From a bacterium (GTDB lineage Bacteria > Krumholzibacteriota > Krumholzibacteriia > Krumholzibacteriales > Krumholzibacteriaceae), in assembly GCA_020350885.1 (NCBI GenBank), contig CP070727.1:449038-513037 (forward strand): DNA of 64,000 nt. Reading direction: 5' to 3'. This document shows positions 1 to 9,181 of this stretch, one piece after another. The first letter of the stretch is position 1; every line of letters starts with the position of its first letter. Under the pieces are notes generated by a model that was not told where the DNA came from, did no database searches, and worked only from the letters and a program-made list of their open reading frames with translations. The position numbers and the translations under genes are program-made.

Positions 1-408
1 CAACGTGCACTTTTCTCTATAACAAAACCCATTAAGACTGTCAATTTTTTCACTGGCCGGCAATCTGAATCACAAAGATCCATCCAATTGGTGACTTTCT
101 GTAAGTTATTTGTTAATAATTTCTTGCCTATAATTCATTATTATGATACAGTCTCCCGGTAAGTTAAGGGTGCGTGCGCGCGGCGACATCTCCGGAAAAC
201 AGCACAACTCCACCCTTTTTTTATAGCCTCCAAAAATGTAGGAGAACTCTTGACTCATTGCTTGCCGAACCGGCAAGAGATCCCTTTCCCGCCATTCAAG
301 AGTAAGAGCAGATAACATCCGCCAGAGCGGTTCCGTGGCTCGATAAGCGCTAATCTACATCGTAGAAACTGCGGTGACCGTCTTTTTACCGAAAAGGAAA
401 TCAATAAC
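1..408. other. Intergenic region, no gene seen
   Basis: AT-rich at about 100-135, with a TATAAT at 129-134 but no good -35 hexamer at the right distance. I see no protein with recognisable features and no tRNA or riboswitch-like fold. The end of the region holds a purine stretch (GAAAAGGAAA, 391-400) that can act as ribosome binding site for the TTG start at 409. Confidence 0.5.
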
Positions 409-985
409 TTGTTATTTTTATCAAAAATTGGTTCTCAGCTGTTTTTCCTGATCGCAGCTGCGTGTTTCTTGTGGTCCGGCTCATGGTCATGGGCGGACTG
501 CTCGAAAGAGGGTGACCCCGCGCTCTATATCGGATTCGGTGCCGATAACGTCGAGGTTTCCAGGGGCCTGACCGAAGCCTGGACCCTCGGTGCCGCCAAC
601 TTCGGCTTCGTATCATCGAGCTGCACGGGCGGATTACCTTCATGACATCCTGACCTTCTTTTGGAGCGGCGCCGGCGAACCGACCGGTGAGGAGGACAGG
701 CTCCCGAAGGTCACGAGGCTCTTCCAGAACTATCCGAACCCCTTCAACCCGTCGACGACGATCAGGTTCGACCTGCCAAAGAAGGCGAGGGTGAAGCTCG
801 CCGTCTACAACGTGAAGGGCGAGCTCGTCCGCCTGCTGCTCGACGAGGAGGTCGATGCGGGCCGGAATGAAGTAGTCTGGAACGGTAACAACAACAGAAA
901 CCGCAGGGTGGGGTCCGGTATCTACTTCTACAAGCTCGAGACCGGCAACTTCACGCAATCGAAGAAGATCATTCTTCTTCGGTAA
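409..985 (+). pseudogene. Frameshifted remnant of a secreted protein with C-terminal secretion tail
   Basis: Two reading frames together make one gene relic. The first (TTG at 409 to about 645) encodes a signal peptide (LFFLIAAACFLWSGSWSWA) and the start of a mature domain. The second, in another frame and open to 985, encodes a complete FlgD-like/Por-type secretion tail with YPNPFNPSTTIRFDLP, a YNVKGELV core and the terminal GSGIYFYK...KKIILLR pattern. The middle domain is missing, because the frames meet only about 75 codons after the start. The likely original product was an exported or surface protein; what remains is the export signal at one end and the sorting tail at the other. I infer deletion plus frameshift. 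A sequencing error alone would not explain the very short mature region. The tail is about 85 residues and looks intact, so the loss may be recent. Confidence 0.7.
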
Positions 986-1283
986 CCTGGGTTTTCTTTA
1001 GGCGGGCACCAGGGTCGTCCACTGGAATACGGGCTTGCGATTGAGAGCAATGTCTAACTCTGCCGACTGCGTGCTGGAGATCTCGTTACGACGAAGAAGA
1101 AGGTGATACTCAGATAAAATCTGGGTGACAACACTTCTTAATCTAGTAAAATAATACCCGCGGCATATGCAGGATCCCACCTGCAAACTGTGCATTTCTC
1201 CGGTCGAGCGGTTACAATCTCGCAAAACGAATACTAAGGACCTCGGTCCAAAATATTCTTGCCCCACAGAAGGAGGGGCTACC
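986..1283. other. Intergenic region before the PHP-ATPase gene
   Basis: No recognised gene. A 95-codon open frame runs on the minus strand (998-1285) but has no family signature. The region is more AT-rich than its surroundings from about 1080 to 1160 (a TCTAGTAAAATAATA stretch), which would suit a promoter for the downstream gene. The ribosome binding site AGGAGG lies at 1271-1276. Confidence 0.4.
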
Positions 1284-3293
1284 ATGACTGTGATAAATGA
1301 AAATTATCAGAAAATCCTGGCGTCTAAGTCAGGAGCGCAGTTCTTCAAGGCCGACCTCCACGTGCACACGCCCGCCTCTGGGGACGCCCAGGCGAAAAAC
1401 AAGTACAACTTCAAATACGATATCGCGAATATCCCGAAGAGCAAGGAGCGTGCAAGGGAATTGGCGGCCAAGATAGTGGATGCGGCAATTAAGAAAGGAC
1501 TGAGGTTGATCGCAATCACGGACCACAACACTCCGAGCAACACGCACCCGGAAGACCTGACGAACACCTGGTATCAGCTCATACGTAACGCCGCCAGGGG
1601 AAAGGATTTGTGCGTGCTGCCCGGTGTCGAGATCAGCACGGACGATCTGCATGTCCTGGTCATACTGGATCCGAAGGAGGATGAGCCGGCCGCCTACATG
1701 ACGCACCGGATCAACTTTCTCCTGAAGGACTGCAAATTCACCCTCGATGACTACGGCGACTACAGGGCAACAGGGATGTCGAGCCTGTTCGATGTGATGC
1801 ATTATATCGAGGAGCTCGGTACGGAGTGCATTGCCATCCCCGCTCATATAGACGGTGGCAAGAAAGCGATGCTCAGTGTTTACAAGGAACCTAGCAACGT
1901 GTTCAACAAGCTGCTGAACCACTCGAACCTCAACGCCGTCGAGGTCGTGAAGGAGACAACACCGTCGAAGAAGAAGCTTGGCGGCAAGCGCGGAAAGATC
2001 GTACAGGAATATTTCGACAAGATGCGTGACGAAGATCGCTCACCTCTCGCCTACATACAGAATTCGGACGGTCATTCGATCAGTGAGATCGGTAAACGAT
2101 TCTCGTACATCAAGATGGGTGAGCCGAGCTTCTGGTCCCTCAAGAATGCCCTCGAGGATCCCGAAACACGGATACGCATGCCGGGCTCATTCAGCGAGAC
2201 TACAGAAACAACACGCATCCTTGGCATTGCCTTTCGCAGGCAGGGGGGAACCTGGAACCACGTGGCATTCAATCCGAACCTGAACTGCATCATCGGCAAG
2301 AAAAAAACACAGAAGTCCGCGATCATAGACATCATCATGTACGGTTTGGATCGATTCGAGGGAGCAGGCAACGGAAGCGGCCCGGCTGACGAGGAAAAGG
2401 ATCTCATCAAACACAAGTACCAAGTGAACGTGTTCATCGGGAAAAACAATAACACGTACTGCTACTCCAGGAAGGGCGCTGGCAAGCCCGAGACCTTCAC
2501 ACTCAATAACGGCTCATTTACTAAATTCGCCGGAACACCGCAGCTCGAGCTCCCGAGAAAATACAACCACGAGATAATCGAGGAACGGTTCGCAAAGAAG
2601 ATCGGTCTCATGGATTTCCTCGACAGGCACATCTTCGCAAACAAGAAAATAAACTCACTCCTGGACAGGAGGAACACGCTCCTAGGCGCCCTCGAGGCGA
2701 AAAAATTTGGCACAAATGATCCCAAGATGAAAAAACTCCGCAAGACATGCAAGAGCCTATACGATGAGAGGAAACGCGTTCTTGACACCTCACTCAGCTT
2801 GTACGGGAAGGATGTCTTCAGGGTCAAGGTGGCCAAGGGAAAATGGAGCACCGGGACTAAAAAGGAGGATTTCTACGACAAGGCGTCCATGACGGTTCGC
2901 GTGCGCTCCCGCCATCGTTCACTGAATACTCTTAACACCGGTGAGAAGAACGCGATCATCATGGTTCTTCTCATGAACGAGGATGCATTCGGTCCGCTGA
3001 TCATCGACGAACCGGAGCAACAACTCGATGTCGCTTCGATCGTATCGATACTGGTCCCGAGAATCCGTAAGTTGAAAACCCAGCAGCAGATCATATGCGT
3101 GACGAAAGACGAGCATATCATTCTTTCCGGCGATGCCGAGCAGGTAATCGCCACGCAGTCGGAGAAGGATGTTGAGGTCGTCACAGGGGATGTAATGAAC
3201 AGGGATATGCAGCACCAGATCCTGGAAATATTCGAGGGTAGCAGAGGTGCGATGGAGGACAAGACACGGAAGATCCGCAGCATCCTCGAATGA
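1284..3293 (+). CDS. PHP phosphoesterase fused to an ABC/SMC-like ATPase (TrlF/Ppl-like)
   Basis: The product is 669 residues. Residues 20-270 are a PHP domain with the metal-ligand motifs DLHVHTPAS (24-32), ITDHNT (78-83), GVEIST (114-119), IPAHID (185-190) and NSDGHS (260-265). Residues 305-669 are an ABC/SMC-like ATPase: Walker A region IIGKKKTQKSA (336-346), signature-like LNTGEKNA (550-557) and Walker B PLIIDEPEQQLD (571-582). The usual Walker A is GxxxxGKS; here the second glycine is Gln, but Lys344 and Ser345 remain. Proteins of this build are called TrlF-family ATPases, and the anti-phage protein Ppl has the same PHP plus ATPase plan. The stretch between Walker A and the signature is only about 200 residues, so the coiled-coil arm is short. 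The start at 1284 is chosen for AGGAGG eight bases upstream; an in-frame ATG at 1167 lacks one. The gene stands alone between two tail relics, which suggests an insertion site. A defence role is inferred. Confidence 0.75.
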   Translation: MTVINENYQKILASKSGAQFFKADLHVHTPASGDAQAKNKYNFKYDIANIPKSKERARELAAKIVDAAIKKGLRLIAITDHNTPSNTHPEDLTNTWYQLIRNAARGKDLCVLPGVEISTDDLHVLVILDPKEDEPAAYMTHRINFLLKDCKFTLDDYGDYRATGMSSLFDVMHYIEELGTECIAIPAHIDGGKKAMLSVYKEPSNVFNKLLNHSNLNAVEVVKETTPSKKKLGGKRGKIVQEYFDKMRDEDRSPLAYIQNSDGHSISEIGKRFSYIKMGEPSFWSLKNALEDPETRIRMPGSFSETTETTRILGIAFRRQGGTWNHVAFNPNLNCIIGKKKTQKSAIIDIIMYGLDRFEGAGNGSGPADEEKDLIKHKYQVNVFIGKNNNTYCYSRKGAGKPETFTLNNGSFTKFAGTPQLELPRKYNHEIIEERFAKKIGLMDFLDRHIFANKKINSLLDRRNTLLGALEAKKFGTNDPKMKKLRKTCKSLYDERKRVLDTSLSLYGKDVFRVKVAKGKWSTGTKKEDFYDKASMTVRVRSRHRSLNTLNTGEKNAIIMVLLMNEDAFGPLIIDEPEQQLDVASIVSILVPRIRKLKTQQQIICVTKDEHIILSGDAEQVIATQSEKDVEVVTGDVMNRDMQHQILEIFEGSRGAMEDKTRKIRSILE

Positions 3294-3342
3294 TCGATGC
3301 GATCCGGTTATTGCACAATTCAGGCGGTGGAGGTGCATCTCT

Positions 3343-3414
3343 TTAACGAGTAAGAGTCATCTTCCTAACGAACTCGGCGCCGTCGGCCCGGAATCTATAT
3401 AAATAGACAAAGGA
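3343..3414 (-). pseudogene. Orphan C-terminal end of a secretion tail
   Basis: Read on the minus strand, this ends SFVYLYRFRADGAEF followed by VRKMTLTR and a TAA stop. That matches the last beta strands of the Por/FlgD-like tail in the intact proteins of this window (GLYFYRLRAG...RKMLLVR). Upstream in the same frame the similarity stops at once: no NPFNP motif and no start codon. It is the 3' stub of a deleted gene, lying between the PHP-ATPase and the acyl-CoA synthetase genes. The call rests on one short but quite specific pattern. Confidence 0.6.
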
Positions 3415-3494
3415 CAGGGCAGTAGTGTATGTATATGGCGACTTTCCCTTTTCAGTTGCGGAATGGTATTTCCAGACTTAGAGGAGGTCTGTCT

Positions 3495-5282
3495 TCACGC
3501 CGTCTCGATCCCCGCCTCGGCCTCGAGGCCCAGCTCGCGTATCGAGATCTCACGCATCTTGTACTTCTGGATCTTGCCCGTGACCGTCATGGGGAACTCG
3601 GTGACGAACTTCACGTAGCGGGGGATCTTGTAATGGGCGATCTTGCCCTTGCAGAAATCCTTGATCTCCTCCTCCGACGCCTCCTCACCTTCCTTGAGCT
3701 GGATCCACACACAGATCTCCTCGCCGTATTTCTTGTCCGGCAGGCCGATTACCTGCGCGTCCCTGATCTTCGGATGCGTATAGAGAAACTCCTCGATCTC
3801 ACGGGGGTAGATGTTCTCGCCGCCCCTGATGATCATATCCTTGATCCGGCCCGTGATCTTGAAGGTGCCGTCTGGACGCATGAGGGCAATATCACCCGTG
3901 TGAATCCAGCCGTGCTCGTCGATCGCCTCCTTCGTGGCACGCTCGTTGTTGTAGTAGCCGCGCATGACCTGATACCCGCGGCAGCAGAGCTCGCCCTGCT
4001 CACCGATGGGCACGATCTGGCCCGTCTCTGGATTTACGATCTTTACCTCGGTGTGGGGAATGGGAGGGCCGACGGTCGAGGTGCGCCGTTCGAGCGTGTC
4101 GTGGTAAGGGGTCTGCGTGATGACCGGGGAGGTTTCAGTCTGACCGTATGCGATAGTGATCTCCGTCATGTTCATCTCTTCATTCACCTGTCTCATGACC
4201 TCCACGGGACACGGGGCGCCGGCCATGATGCCCGTGCGCAGTGTGCTCAGGTCGAACTTCTTGAACTCGGGATGCGAGAGCTCCGCGATGAACATCGTGG
4301 GGACACCGTGCAGGGCCGTGCACTTCTCCTTCTCCACCGTCTGGAGGACGGCGAGGGGATCGAAGTATTCGGCGGGAATCACCATCGCCGCTCCGTGTGT
4401 GACGCAGGCGAGGTTCGAGAGCACCATGCCGAAGCAGTGGTAGAAGGGAACAGGGATGCAGAGGCGGTCCTTGCCGGAGAAATGCATCGTCTGACCGACG
4501 AAATAGCCGTTGTTGAGGATATTGTGGTGGGTGAGGCTCGCGCCCTTGGGGAGGCCCGTCGTACCGGATGTGTACTGGACGTTGATCACGTCGTCGAAGT
4601 CGCACGCGGCGGCGCGTTCGGCGAGCTTTTCATCGGGGATACCGGCACCGAGCTCGAGAAACTCACTCCAGGTGAACATGCCGGAATGCTTCTCCTCACC
4701 GATCAGGACAAGGTTCCTGAGCTGCGGGAGCGAGCGGCTCTCGAGCTTGCCCGGCTCGGCCTCCCGTGCCTCCGGGACCACCTGGCAGAACATATCCATG
4801 TAGTTCGAGCTTCTGAAGCTCGGAATGAACATCAGCGTCTGCACCTCGGCATTCGAGAGGCCGTACTGGAGCTCGTGCGTACGGTAGGCGGGATTCACCG
4901 TTACCAGTATCGCCCCGATCAGGGCCGTCGAGAACTGGGCGATCACCCACTCGGGATGGTTTGTGGCCCAGACGGCGACGCGATCGCCCTTTCGCACACC
5001 CAGGGCGATAAAACTTTTTGCCGCCTTCGAGCAGAGATCGTAGAACTCCCGGTAGGTATGGCGCTCATCCCTCGGCACATACACCAAGGCCTCGTTGTCC
5101 GGATACGTCTGTGCGATCCGCTCGAACATCTGGCCTATCGTCTCGCCGATGAGGGGCTCACCACCCATATATGCGTAGCTCATGCCGCGGCCGACCTCGA
5201 GCGGCAACCCCTTTTTCATATCGTCATTCTGCACCACCGTCTCACTCCTTGTCCTTTTCATCTTTCCGTTTCTTCCACGCAT
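3495..5282 (-). CDS. Fatty-acyl-CoA synthetase, AMP-forming (ACSF2/FadK-like)
   Basis: This 595-residue ligase activates a carboxylic acid to acyl-AMP and then acyl-CoA, feeding beta-oxidation or lipid synthesis in the cytoplasm. Visible ANL-superfamily motifs are the P-loop [13 protein letters not shown], the adenine-site YGQTETSP, the hinge [11 protein letters not shown]...[20 protein letters not shown], and the C-terminal catalytic lysine in [11 protein letters not shown]. Length and motif spelling fit medium- to long-chain acyl-CoA ligases of the ACSF2/FadK type; the chain length cannot be read from the sequence. The first 21 codons overlap the end of the upstream ligase gene. The start at 5282 has AAGAAGG nine bases upstream, and ATG codons at 5261 or 5219 are alternatives. 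The pair is probably cotranscribed and translationally coupled. Confidence 0.9.
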   Translation of the reverse strand: MRGRNGKMKRTRSETVVQNDDMKKGLPLEVGRGMSYAYMGGEPLIGETIGQMFERIAQTYPDNEALVYVPRDERHTYREFYDLCSKAAKSFIALGVRKGDRVAVWATNHPEWVIAQFSTALIGAILVTVNPAYRTHELQYGLSNAEVQTLMFIPSFRSSNYMDMFCQVVPEAREAEPGKLESRSLPQLRNLVLIGEEKHSGMFTWSEFLELGAGIPDEKLAERAAACDFDDVINVQYTSGTTGLPKGASLTHHNILNNGYFVGQTMHFSGKDRLCIPVPFYHCFGMVLSNLACVTHGAAMVIPAEYFDPLAVLQTVEKEKCTALHGVPTMFIAELSHPEFKKFDLSTLRTGIMAGAPCPVEVMRQVNEEMNMTEITIAYGQTETSPVITQTPYHDTLERRTSTVGPPIPHTEVKIVNPETGQIVPIGEQGELCCRGYQVMRGYYNNERATKEAIDEHGWIHTGDIALMRPDGTFKITGRIKDMIIRGGENIYPREIEEFLYTHPKIRDAQVIGLPDKKYGEEICVWIQLKEGEEASEEEIKDFCKGKIAHYKIPRYVKFVTEFPMTVTGKIQKYKMREISIRELGLEAEAGIETA

Positions 5283-6930
5283 CCCATTCGGCCTTCTTAA
5301 TCTCGCTCCTGCGGATCTTGCCGCTCACCGTTTTTGGAAGATCCTTCACGAACTCGATCGCCCGCGGGTACTTATACGGTGCGGTGACATTTTTCACGTG
5401 ATCCTGGAGCTCCTTGGCAAGCTTCTCGCTCCCGACGAAATCCTCCGCCAGGATCACATAGGCCTTCACGATCTCACCGCGCACCTCATCAGGTGCGGCG
5501 ATAACCGCCGCCTCGGCAACCGCAGGATGCTCGACGAGCGCGCTCTCCACCTCGAACGGGCCGATTCGATACCCGGCCGAAAGGATAACATCGTCGGCAC
5601 GCCCGACGAACCAGAAATAACCGTCCTCATCGCGGTAGGCCTTGTCTCCCGTGTAATAGTAATCGTTCTGGAAAACCTTGGCCGTCTCCTCGGGTTCCCG
5701 CCAGTATTCCTTAAACAATCCGACCGGGCGTTCCGGCACAACCTTGACGACCACATAGCCTTCCTCGTTCGTACCCGCTTCCTTCCCTTCCTCATCCAGG
5801 ATGCGTATGTCGAAGCCCGGCGTCGGAAGGCCCATCGAGCCAATCTTGATCGGCATGCACCGGTAGTTTGCACAGAGGTTCACCGTCTCGGTCTGGCCGT
5901 ATCCATCGTAGATCCTCAAGTTCGTCGCTTCCTCCCAGACACGGATCACCTCGGGATTCAATGGCTCGCCCGCACTCATGCAATGCCGGAGTGCCGAGAG
6001 ATCGTACTCTTTGAGCGGAAGCTGCGCAAACATACGGTACGCTGTCGGCGGGGCACAGAATGTCGTGATACCGAAGTTCTCGATCATCCGAAGGGTCAGC
6101 TTCGCATCGAACTTCGAGTGGGTCTGGTGGTTGAAAACCGCCGTACCGACCGTCCACTGCCCGAAGAGGCTCCCCCATGCGGCCTTCGCCCAGCCGGTAT
6201 CGGTTACGGTCCAGTGGAGATCCGTGGGCTTGAGATCCTGCCAGAATGTCGCCGTGATCCGGTGGCCGATCGCATAGGATGCCTGGGTGTGGATTACCAT
6301 CTTGGGATAGGAAACCGTTCCGGAGGTGAAGTAAAGGAGTATCGGGTCGTCACTCCGGGTCTTCTCGACGCCTTCGAGGCGTGGCGACATCTTGTCCATC
6401 TCGTAATCCCAATCGAGCCAACCGCGACGGCGTCCCGTAGCGAGTATAAATTTCTTGAGTGTCGGGCACTTATCCATCGCCTCCTCGACCTTGGGGGCAT
6501 CCTGTATATCTGTGATGACACCGACCGCCTCGGACTGGTTGATCCGGTACCGGATATCCCGCTGCGTAAGGAGTGTCGTCGAAGGAATCGGAATCACACC
6601 GATCTTGAACATACCGATCATGGCTATGTACCAGTGGGGCATCCAGGGAATCATGACGAGCACCCGATCTCCCTTCTTGAGCCCCTGTTCGAGCAACAGA
6701 TTCGCAAAGCGGTTCGAGAGGACCTTGATCTCGTAAAAGGTATATTTCTCCACCTTCTCGCCGAGCCCGTCTGCGACCATGAGCGCGAGCTTCGTTCTAT
6801 CCTCCGCCCATCTATCCACGACATCGAAGCCGAAGTTGAAGTACTCGGGGACATCTAGGGCGAACTCCGCTCGCGTCCTCTCGTAGTCGGTCATATTCGG
6901 GGGGACGACATCTTTCGTGGTACCGCTCAT
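5242..6930 (-). CDS. Acyl-CoA synthetase, AMP-forming (ACSM-like)
   Basis: A second ANL ligase, 562 residues. Motifs are the P-loop [16 protein letters not shown], the adenine-site DGYGQTETV, the [32 protein letters not shown] hinge region and the [12 protein letters not shown] lysine. The P-loop reads TSGTVSYPK instead of TSGTTGxPK, which is typical of medium-chain (ACSM-like) and related ligases rather than of the neighbouring gene's ACSF2 type. The two genes therefore probably differ in substrate. The C-terminus is highly charged ([12 protein letters not shown]). The gene is first in a two-gene operon, and its last 41 bases overlap the next gene. Substrate unknown: a medium-chain, branched or aromatic acid is possible. 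Confidence 0.9.
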   Translation of the reverse strand: MSGTTKDVVPPNMTDYERTRAEFALDVPEYFNFGFDVVDRWAEDRTKLALMVADGLGEKVEKYTFYEIKVLSNRFANLLLEQGLKKGDRVLVMIPWMPHWYIAMIGMFKIGVIPIPSTTLLTQRDIRYRINQSEAVGVITDIQDAPKVEEAMDKCPTLKKFILATGRRRGWLDWDYEMDKMSPRLEGVEKTRSDDPILLYFTSGTVSYPKMVIHTQASYAIGHRITATFWQDLKPTDLHWTVTDTGWAKAAWGSLFGQWTVGTAVFNHQTHSKFDAKLTLRMIENFGITTFCAPPTAYRMFAQLPLKEYDLSALRHCMSAGEPLNPEVIRVWEEATNLRIYDGYGQTETVNLCANYRCMPIKIGSMGLPTPGFDIRILDEEGKEAGTNEEGYVVVKVVPERPVGLFKEYWREPEETAKVFQNDYYYTGDKAYRDEDGYFWFVGRADDVILSAGYRIGPFEVESALVEHPAVAEAAVIAAPDEVRGEIVKAYVILAEDFVGSEKLAKELQDHVKNVTAPYKYPRAIEFVKDLPKTVSGKIRRSEIKKAEWDAWKKRKDEKDKE

Positions 6931-7271
6931 GGTCTCCTCTCCCTTATCAAGTGGGAATCCATCCGGATTACTATGACAATAGCGTCCGGGGCACCGAAGA
7001 ATCCGGTTATTAGAATGTGACTACTCTACCGTCAATGCAATGAAAATAAAGCGTTTGGCCCCACAGGGCAAGACGATTATCCGGAAAAGCCGAATAAATT
7101 AGAAAAAGTTTGCCTGTGCTTTAAGCCGCTGTAAGTAGATTAGATATCTCAGTCCGAGCCTCCGACAGATTCATGCAGGCTCAGAAGCTATCCGGAGCCC
7201 CGACCCCCGATAGATCCATCATCGGCTTAGAGGTTATCCACTGTCCGAGCCCCCGATAGATCCATCATGGA
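6931..7271. other. Intergenic region with short direct repeats
   Basis: This contains the upstream region of the acyl-CoA synthetase operon and the 3' flank of the small barrel gene. AT-rich at about 7010-7130. Imperfect direct repeats occupy 7150-7268 (separate entry). No gene seen. Confidence 0.5.
7204..7268. repeat. Pair of exact 19-bp direct repeats, 46 bp apart
   Basis: CCCCCGATAGATCCATCAT occurs at 7204-7222 and again at 7250-7268. A more degenerate copy (CTCCGACAGATTCATGCAG) begins near 7157, so this looks like two and a half units of a decayed tandem repeat. The last copy reaches the stop codon of the barrel gene. Confidence 0.8.
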
Positions 7272-7763
7272 TCAGAAGATGTACCGCACTCCCAATCCCC
7301 CATTCACGTCCACCTCGGTCTCCGGTGCGATATCGACGATGGGGGCAATCTCGAGGAAGACGCTGGCCGGATGATTCTGCAATATGTACTCGAGGCCGAC
7401 CGCGATCCTGATACCGGCCCTGGAGTCTTCATCCTGCAGGCGTACCCTGCCGCCGATGCCGAAGTAGACCGGCAAGCTTCCCGAATCCACCTCTATAAGG
7501 TCAAAATTATGAAAAAGGTAGTCTGCATGAATATGAAAGTGGCCATCGTCCTGGAATGACCATGCGGCCCCGAAATCGATCGCCATATTCCACGTTGTCC
7601 ATAACTTCGCACTGAGGCCTGTCGGCTCCCCCAAAAGAATGCCGAGCTCGAAATCACGGGGATCAATCCTGCTCAGCCTCTCATCGGCCCGCAAGCCTCC
7701 GGCACAAACCAAGATCGACACAGCCAATACAACCGTCAGCAGAACACGCTTCACATTCACCAC
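7272..7763 (-). CDS. Small predicted outer-membrane beta-barrel protein
   Basis: About 163 residues with a clear signal peptide (VLLTVVLAVSILVCAGGLRA, cut before DERLS) and a mature part of alternating hydrophobic strands rich in Gly and aromatics, ending in GVRYIF. The C-terminal Phe is typical of outer-membrane barrels. The motif FELGILLGEPTGLSAKLW near the mature N-terminus is of the small-barrel kind (about 8 strands). The gene begins GTGGTG just after AAGGAGG and overlaps the stop of the MauE-like gene by one base, so it is the third gene of the rhodanese/MauE operon. The second GTG (7760) has the better spacing. Function unknown. The gene at 46017 encodes a protein of the same general kind. 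Confidence 0.65.
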   Translation of the reverse strand: MVNVKRVLLTVVLAVSILVCAGGLRADERLSRIDPRDFELGILLGEPTGLSAKLWTTWNMAIDFGAAWSFQDDGHFHIHADYLFHNFDLIEVDSGSLPVYFGIGGRVRLQDEDSRAGIRIAVGLEYILQNHPASVFLEIAPIVDIAPETEVDVNGGLGVRYIF

Positions 7764-8305
7764 TACCTCCTTGCAGGACTGAGAATGAACCGATACCCGG
7801 GCGCAACGAGCAATGCCAATGATAGGAGAAAGAAGATCGAATCTTCAAGCAACTTCTTCCACGCAAATGTTTCGCCAAAGCCGCAACCGCAATCGAAAAA
7901 GACCTGCATAAATGGGATACCTTCCATCTCCATCACACCGGCCGTGCGGAACGATACGGCAACAAGAAAGACCGTATTCAGGGCGAGCAGTATGAGCGCC
8001 GAGCCCCTAAGAAAGATCCCCGTGACGAGGGAGACGCCGCAAAGGAGCTCTATCCACGGAAGGGCGATCGCCATAATGTAGAGGGGGGGACCGATATCGA
8101 GGATATGGTACATCCGGATTTCATCTGCAAAGGCAAGGGGCTTACCGATCTTCTGCACGGCCGCATAGACGAATACAGCCGCCAGAAGAAGACGGAATCC
8201 GAGGAGCAGGTAAGGATTGTAGACCCAGCTTCCTTTCTCCATCCTGCCACCTACCGCAGTTTCGATGCGTTGTGGTGAGTCGAAGAGTATTCCGCTCCAG
8301 TTCAT
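7763..8305 (-). CDS. MauE/DoxX-family redox-associated membrane protein
   Basis: 180 residues with four predicted membrane helices, beginning with LLLGFRLLLAAVFVYAAVQK, whose small polar positions are typical of DoxX/MauE. A cytosol- or periplasm-facing loop carries FFDCGCGFGE, a cysteine pair that such proteins use in thiol chemistry. MauE-like proteins take part in disulfide formation or quinone-linked redox steps. The gene lies between a rhodanese and a small barrel protein, on the same strand and tightly packed. ATG at 8242 (residue 22), after TAGGTGGCAGG, is an alternative start that leaves a more usual short N-terminus before the first helix. A role in sulfur or thiol handling with the rhodanese is inferred. 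Confidence 0.7.
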   Translation of the reverse strand: MNWSGILFDSPQRIETAVGGRMEKGSWVYNPYLLLGFRLLLAAVFVYAAVQKIGKPLAFADEIRMYHILDIGPPLYIMAIALPWIELLCGVSLVTGIFLRGSALILLALNTVFLVAVSFRTAGVMEMEGIPFMQVFFDCGCGFGETFAWKKLLEDSIFFLLSLALLVAPGYRFILSPARR

Positions 8306-8359
8306 TCTACGCCTCGCTACGGATCGCCCGCCAATATACTATTCGGTCGGGTCCCGCTA

Positions 8360-8881
8360 TCACATCATCCCCCGTTCGACCGCCAATCCAGAATCCTCCC
8401 ACTCCTCCCAACCCCCCTCGAAGACAAGCAGCTTCCTGAAACCCATCATATAGAGCTCGCGGGCAAGGAGCTCCGAGTCCTCGCAGTCGGGGCCCGCGCA
8501 GTAGATGAGTATCTCCTCTTGGGCCGGAAGCCGGGGGATGACCTCGTCGAGATACCTCCCCATATCGTAGTAATCGAGCAGGATCGCCCCGGGGATATGA
8601 CCCTCCTCGTACTCCTCGGCCGTGCGGGAGTCGATCACGACCTTGCCAGCATTCATAAGCGCACGAAAAGCATCGAGGGTGACAAAACGGATCCCGTCCA
8701 CCACTTCGGCACCCGCCACCTCCACCGCTTCCGTCACCGGCTCGTCGATAACCGGAACCTCGTGGACCCCCCGGAACGGATTGATACCGTTCACGGAGAA
8801 GGCATTGTGGGCAAATGCCACGACACCCCCGATCACGACAACCGCCAGCCCTTGGACTAATGCACATTTCAGTCTTCGCAT
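8360..8881 (-). CDS. Membrane-anchored rhodanese-domain protein
   Basis: 173 residues. An N-terminal hydrophobic segment (LVQGLAVVVIGGVVAFAHNAF) anchors or exports the protein. The rest is a single rhodanese domain with VVIDSRTAEEYEEGHIPGAI (the substrate-binding DxRxxxEYxxGHIPGA motif) and the active loop IYCAGPDCEDS, where the first Cys would carry the persulfide. A second Cys replaces the residue usually found five after the first, so the active loop could also form a disulfide. Such proteins transfer sulfane sulfur or reduce thiosulfate-like compounds. It is the first gene of an operon with a MauE-like protein 54 bases downstream, so a periplasmic thiol/sulfur module is likely. I take ATG 8881 as start; a GTG at 8920 adds 13 residues. 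Confidence 0.8.
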   Translation of the reverse strand: MRRLKCALVQGLAVVVIGGVVAFAHNAFSVNGINPFRGVHEVPVIDEPVTEAVEVAGAEVVDGIRFVTLDAFRALMNAGKVVIDSRTAEEYEEGHIPGAILLDYYDMGRYLDEVIPRLPAQEEILIYCAGPDCEDSELLARELYMMGFRKLLVFEGGWEEWEDSGLAVERGMM

Positions 8882-9181
8882 TGGATTGAATATAACCTGC
8901 CCCCACAAAAAACGCAACACTGCTACATCAATGGGCTCACAGACTTAGATACACATACCGAGAGGATGTTGTTCCACGGGAGATGAAAAAGCGGGCAGTG
9001 TCCCAATCTGGAGGAAACAACGTGTTACGACGAACTGCTGGCCAAATTGGGAGGCTACCAAAAAGCGGGTGAATGTCGGAAGCTGATACTTTATACTCGA
9101 TCTCTAAAGGATTGTCCCACTCGGCATTGGGGGAGAGCAGGCAGCTCAGTCGAGCACTGATCGGTAGGTGGTGAGACGGCC
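8882..9181. other. Divergent intergenic region, nothing recognised
   Basis: This separates the rhodanese operon (minus) from the endonuclease III gene (plus), so promoters for both should lie here. I cannot pick a convincing -35/-10 pair on either strand. No gene or repeat seen. Confidence 0.4.

Noticed and set aside
998-1285. Open frame of 95 codons on the minus strand
   Set aside because: No family features, overlaps the ribosome binding site and start of the PHP-ATPase gene, and has no start context of its own.
3429-6858. Long plus-strand open frames antisense to the acyl-CoA synthetases
   Set aside because: They mirror the two synthetase genes, are rich in His, Arg and Asp as expected for antisense reading of GC-rich codons, and show no family motif.
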